Shown: in pieces, positions 61,159-64,000 of the stretch
Position numbering within the stretch: position 1 is the first letter of the stretch
Layout: each line of letters starts with the position of its first letter
Assembly: GCA_029448655.1 (NCBI GenBank)
Contig: JACCLO010000004.1
Location: 3,472,001 to 3,536,000 of the forward strand
Length of the DNA: 64,000 bases
Reading direction: 5' to 3'
Source of the DNA: Wolfiporia cocos
Lineage: Eukaryota > Basidiomycota > Agaricomycetes > Polyporales > Phaeolaceae
Made by a program: the position numbers and the translations under genes
The notes under the pieces: generated by a model
The model's input: the letters and a program-made list of their open reading frames with translations, nothing else
Database searches by the model: none
Told to the model about the DNA's origin: nothing

Positions 61159-61996
61159 CTAGAGGACTCCTTTGGTACTGGGAACATCGTCTCCGCCGGT
61201 TCGCTCAATCGCTTGGCGAATCGCCAAAGCCAAAGCCTTGAAGGCAGACTCGGCACTGGCGAGAGCGATGAGTCTTGCGCAGCGCATACAGTGGCCACAC
61301 GTACCGGTGGTGGTCATTCTCGCCTCGCAGGACGTCGACGTGAAGTGTCACGCCTGCAGCAATAGCAAAAGAGTAGAAAATATGAGGGAACATCTCGGTC
61401 GAAAGGTCTCCAATCTTTTCGCGTTTGAGACCCAGATCGGTCACGCAGTATGGTCTTGAGCAGATATCAATAACTGCCCGAGAAAGAGCCTGAGCAATCA
61501 TCAGACTCTGCTAGAGTCAGGTGGGGAATCTCGCAGACCTCATCCAGGGGAGCAAATCCAGTGCCATAGCGGCGAATACCTCGAACCTCACCGAGTGCTT
61601 GCTTGAACGCGGTTCCAAGAGCAATCGCGGAGTCCTGTGCATACACTCAGATAAGTTGACATGTAGATTCAGAGAAAAACTTGACAGTGATAAATCTGAT
61701 ACTTATCTGCAGTGTGGTGGTCATCTATCCAAAGGTCACCCTGAGACTTGAGTGTCAGGGACATCCCCGAGTGCTTAGCAAGCGCATGGAACATCTACAT
61801 GGCGAGGTAGTCGATGCGCATCAGATATCTATGCTCGCTGAAGTCGAATTTCACTTGCGTGATCGAGAAAACCGATCCCAGTAGAGACGGAGATCTCCTG
61901 CTTGTTGCCAGATCCTGGCTGACAGTCGAGGTTGATGAAAACCTCAATCTGTGTCTCGTTTGTCTTTCTTTCTACCCGTGCGGTTCGTGCAGCCAT
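61159..61996 (-). CDS. HIS3: imidazoleglycerol-phosphate dehydratase (histidine biosynthesis)
   Basis: Sixth step of histidine synthesis; Mn2+ enzyme. Exons 61996-61859, 61794-61707, 61636-61539, 61489-61305 and 61255-61159 give 201 residues, near the family length. It starts [18 protein letters not shown], with [18 protein letters not shown] (metal-binding His) and then [16 protein letters not shown], which contains the HHTxED metal motif. Later [34 protein letters not shown] and [20 protein letters not shown] appear, ending [10 protein letters not shown]. Two introns are noncanonical. The 61795-61858 intron has a GCAAGT donor (GC-AG). The 61637-61706 intron fits only as AT..AC if the essential Glu of HHTxED is to be kept in frame. 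The other two (61490-61538, 61256-61304) are GT..AG. Confidence 0.93.
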
Positions 61997-63268
61997 GATG
62001 TTGAGCGGCGAGGAGCAAGCACAGTATGTTCTCGCGCGGGATGACTCAGGTTAGAAGTAAATGATCTTCGCTACCAATTTGGGACGCACGCGATCGCGAA
62101 CGCCACCCGATCTCGATTGTCAATCTGCCGAGTCGGAGCCACTGCTGCTGGCTAACCTACATGATTCACAGAATACTTGACTGTCGCAATGTCTTGTATG
62201 CTGTCGATCTGGTGCTGGCAGCATATTGCTGGTGGATGGATGTCTGGGAGGGCGTAGAGCGGACCTCAAGGAACACGACTGTGCCAGTGGACTGTTCCAG
62301 CCTTGATCACTATTTCGAATTTTCAAGTTTGCGGGCGGATTATCTGCTGGCATCTTGACCAACTTGTCGTCAATACAGAATCCAAGTTCTTGGTTGCATA
62401 CATCCAATGCACATAACCTATTGTCGGATTCTGGCACGCTCGGCTGTTGGACGCGAACATTCATGCTAAGCGCAAGTTGCGAGCTTTTCCGGATCAGCGG
62501 ATTCTCCACGACGGACTAGCAATAACTTCATCCGCCACAACTCTGAATAACCAGCTATTGCTGCTGAATGTTTAGCAGACCCCGCAATGGCATGCCCGAC
62601 CACAGCCCGAGGCAGCCCACCTACCAGGCTAACGACCAGCCGGTATCCGGTACATTTTGACAGTTACTAAGGAAGTTTGACATGCAGGGTGTTCATAGGA
62701 GTAGAGTGATACCGCGTGATTGTGAGTTGTGAGGCAGGCTCGGCTCAACGGTACGTGCTATATCTTCAGTGAAAATTTTGGACTCCTGACGAATGCGAGC
62801 TGCCGCACATATGTCAATGTACCACATGAGGCAAGTAGACATGGAAACTTTTCACTCAGCACAGAAATTGCTTGAAACATGGGTTGAAAGATCTGACGTT
62901 GTAGGTAATATACCAAAGAATTGAAGGCGCTACAATAGTTCTTCTATGCCAGGGTCAACCACATATCTTGTAACAGCCTAGAATCCGGACTGCGTCAGCT
63001 TGCCGGCTGTCTCAGTCTCTTAGCAGCGGTCCGGCCCCTTTCCATGTGATTTAGCGGTACGATCAGTGCGGGCAGCGTCGTCGTCGTACACTACAACAGG
63101 CTATTGAGATATATGTGCCTGATCCATCATGGTATCCAGCATGCAATTTTTCAGCACGTTATAGCTGTCCGCCCTTCCGCTTCTCCGCAACATTCGGAAG
63201 TCTGGCACCCGATTCCCACATCATTGTCCCTCCATCCTCCGCATCCGGTTCACTGCAAAGTCGGCCGT
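61997..63268. other. gene-poor region
   Basis: Promoter side of HIS3, then about 1.2 kb with only short frames. A 129-codon minus frame at 62120-62509 has no recognisable features. Confidence 0.45.
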
Positions 63269-63400
63269 ATGACGCAGCTCCGCCTTGTCGATGTCAATCT
63301 TGCGACGGTGGCCATCGAAGGGCTCTTGTTTGGTGCCTTTCTGGTGACTGCTGTCGCTGCATTATATCTGCATCTAATCCGTGCAGGCTCTCTGAAGTCA
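63269..63400 (+). pseudogene. N-terminal exon fragment of a fungal multi-pass membrane protein
   Basis: From ATG 63269 the frame reads LRLVDVNLATVAIEGLLFGA then FLVTAVAALYLHLIRAG, one membrane helix in the style of the N-terminus of the seven-helix membrane proteins common in Agaricomycetes. After about 45 codons the similarity ends and the sequence turns AT-rich, with no later exons before the window end. It looks truncated, possibly by the following insertion. Confidence 0.35.
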
Positions 63401-63439
63401 ACTGACGGTTTATCCTCATTCCGCGCTAACACAAGATAA

Positions 63440-64000
63440 CACTTACTTGTTATGATCTTGGTATTGCTGGTTAGGCAAGAGATAAAGCAGATGTTAAGCA
63501 GGATACGTTGAGTGGTTAACTCGTAGTATGAATGCAATGAATAGAACTGAGGCAATAGCGCTCAGCAAGTCCAGTATATATACATGATAAATAAGACCCC
63601 TAACAGTCTTATTAGGTAATACTAACGTCCGTATTCGTATGTACAAGTCCCCAGGTACCTAAGTACTTAGTAATATACGATAAATACATATGCCGATCAA
63701 AACCGGGATATAGAAAGGCGGCGTAGGCCGCACGAATGGCGTTTTGCGCTCTTGTCATTACAAAGACGGGGCGTGACCAAAGCCCGGTCCGCTGACGTTT
63801 ATACGCTGACTGCTTCCGGACGGAATGTCCGATTGGCTGGAACTAGACATGTGACTGATGGTAACTACTAGTGATAAGATAAGACCGTCGTTACGGGAGA
63901 TAACGCGGCCATCATTCGGCACGTATGTAACCGTAAACTTATGAACCAGATAAGCTAGTTATTGGTCTAGAAAGTCATAGATAATTCGTAGAATTGCCGG
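63440..64000. mobile_element. AT-rich segment, possibly an LTR or other transposon end
   Basis: Base composition changes sharply after 63440. The segment has TATATATA-type promoter-like DNA (about 63574-63582), short inverted pieces (TAACAGTCTTATTAGG) and no coding frame. It abuts the truncated membrane-protein exon. No terminal repeat pair is visible because the window ends, so this is only a suggestion. Confidence 0.2.

Noticed and set aside
1..64000. tRNA, rRNA and CRISPR signals
   Set aside because: GTTCGA-like T-loop strings were inspected and none sits in a cloverleaf-like context; no regularly spaced identical repeats of CRISPR size occur.

Overview
The window looks like nuclear DNA of a filamentous basidiomycete (Agaricomycetes). 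Evidence: dense genes cut by many short introns (about 47-65 nt, GT..AG with CTAAC-like branch points), wall-glucanase families typical of mushroom-forming fungi, a single fused NADH glutamate synthase, and a Crinkler/RHS-type NTPase gene of the kind expanded in basidiomycetes. No bacterial operons, CRISPR arrays, rRNA or tRNA genes were found. Gene models were built by reading exons in frame and choosing splice sites that keep the frame and the conserved motifs.

Layout. 1-4301: 3' part of an EAF1/VID21-type NuA4 subunit (HSA and SANT domains, Gln-rich tail). 4601-5064: a small spliced gene with the core of the mitochondrial F1-ATPase inhibitor family. 5531-5600: four GATA-type sites at an exact 20-bp period. 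6440-8979: membrane-anchored GH5 exo-beta-1,3-glucanase. 12241-13708: ZIP zinc transporter. 16341-19897: GH55 exo-beta-1,3-glucanase in 22 exons, including exons of 3 and 11 nt. 20627-22707: Crinkler/RHS-like P-loop NTPase with a probable frameshift. 22899-23033: relic of an aldo-keto reductase. 23718-24903: ECO1 cohesin acetyltransferase. 25224-32402 (-): NADH glutamate synthase. 33564-35110 (-): LST8. 36192-36534: small unknown gene next to a 51-bp-arm palindrome. 38183-39144 (-) and 39248-40513 (+): ALKBH7-like dioxygenase and a mitochondrial carrier-like protein sharing a 103-bp divergent promoter. 45175-46545: CHORD-CS cochaperone. 46663-49943 (-): mitochondrial IF-2. 50385-54160 (-): M13 metallopeptidase. 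54618-56260 (-) and 56436-58171 (+): scramblase-like AIM25 and the COX1 translational activator MSS51, divergent. 58498-60976: CDC45. 61159-61996 (-): imidazoleglycerol-phosphate dehydratase (HIS3), with one GC-AG and one apparent AT-AC intron. The last 2 kb hold an N-terminal membrane-protein fragment and AT-rich, possibly transposon-derived DNA.

The genes are not a biosynthetic cluster. Themes recur: mitochondrial function (ATPase inhibitor, ALKBH7, carrier, IF-2, AIM25, MSS51), nitrogen and amino-acid metabolism and its sensing (glutamate synthase, HIS3, LST8 of TORC1), S-phase chromosome biology (ECO1, CDC45) and wall glucan turnover (GH5, GH55). Gene-poor stretches (8980-12240, 13709-16340, 40514-45174, 61997-64000) separate the compact blocks and hold relics rather than intact genes.
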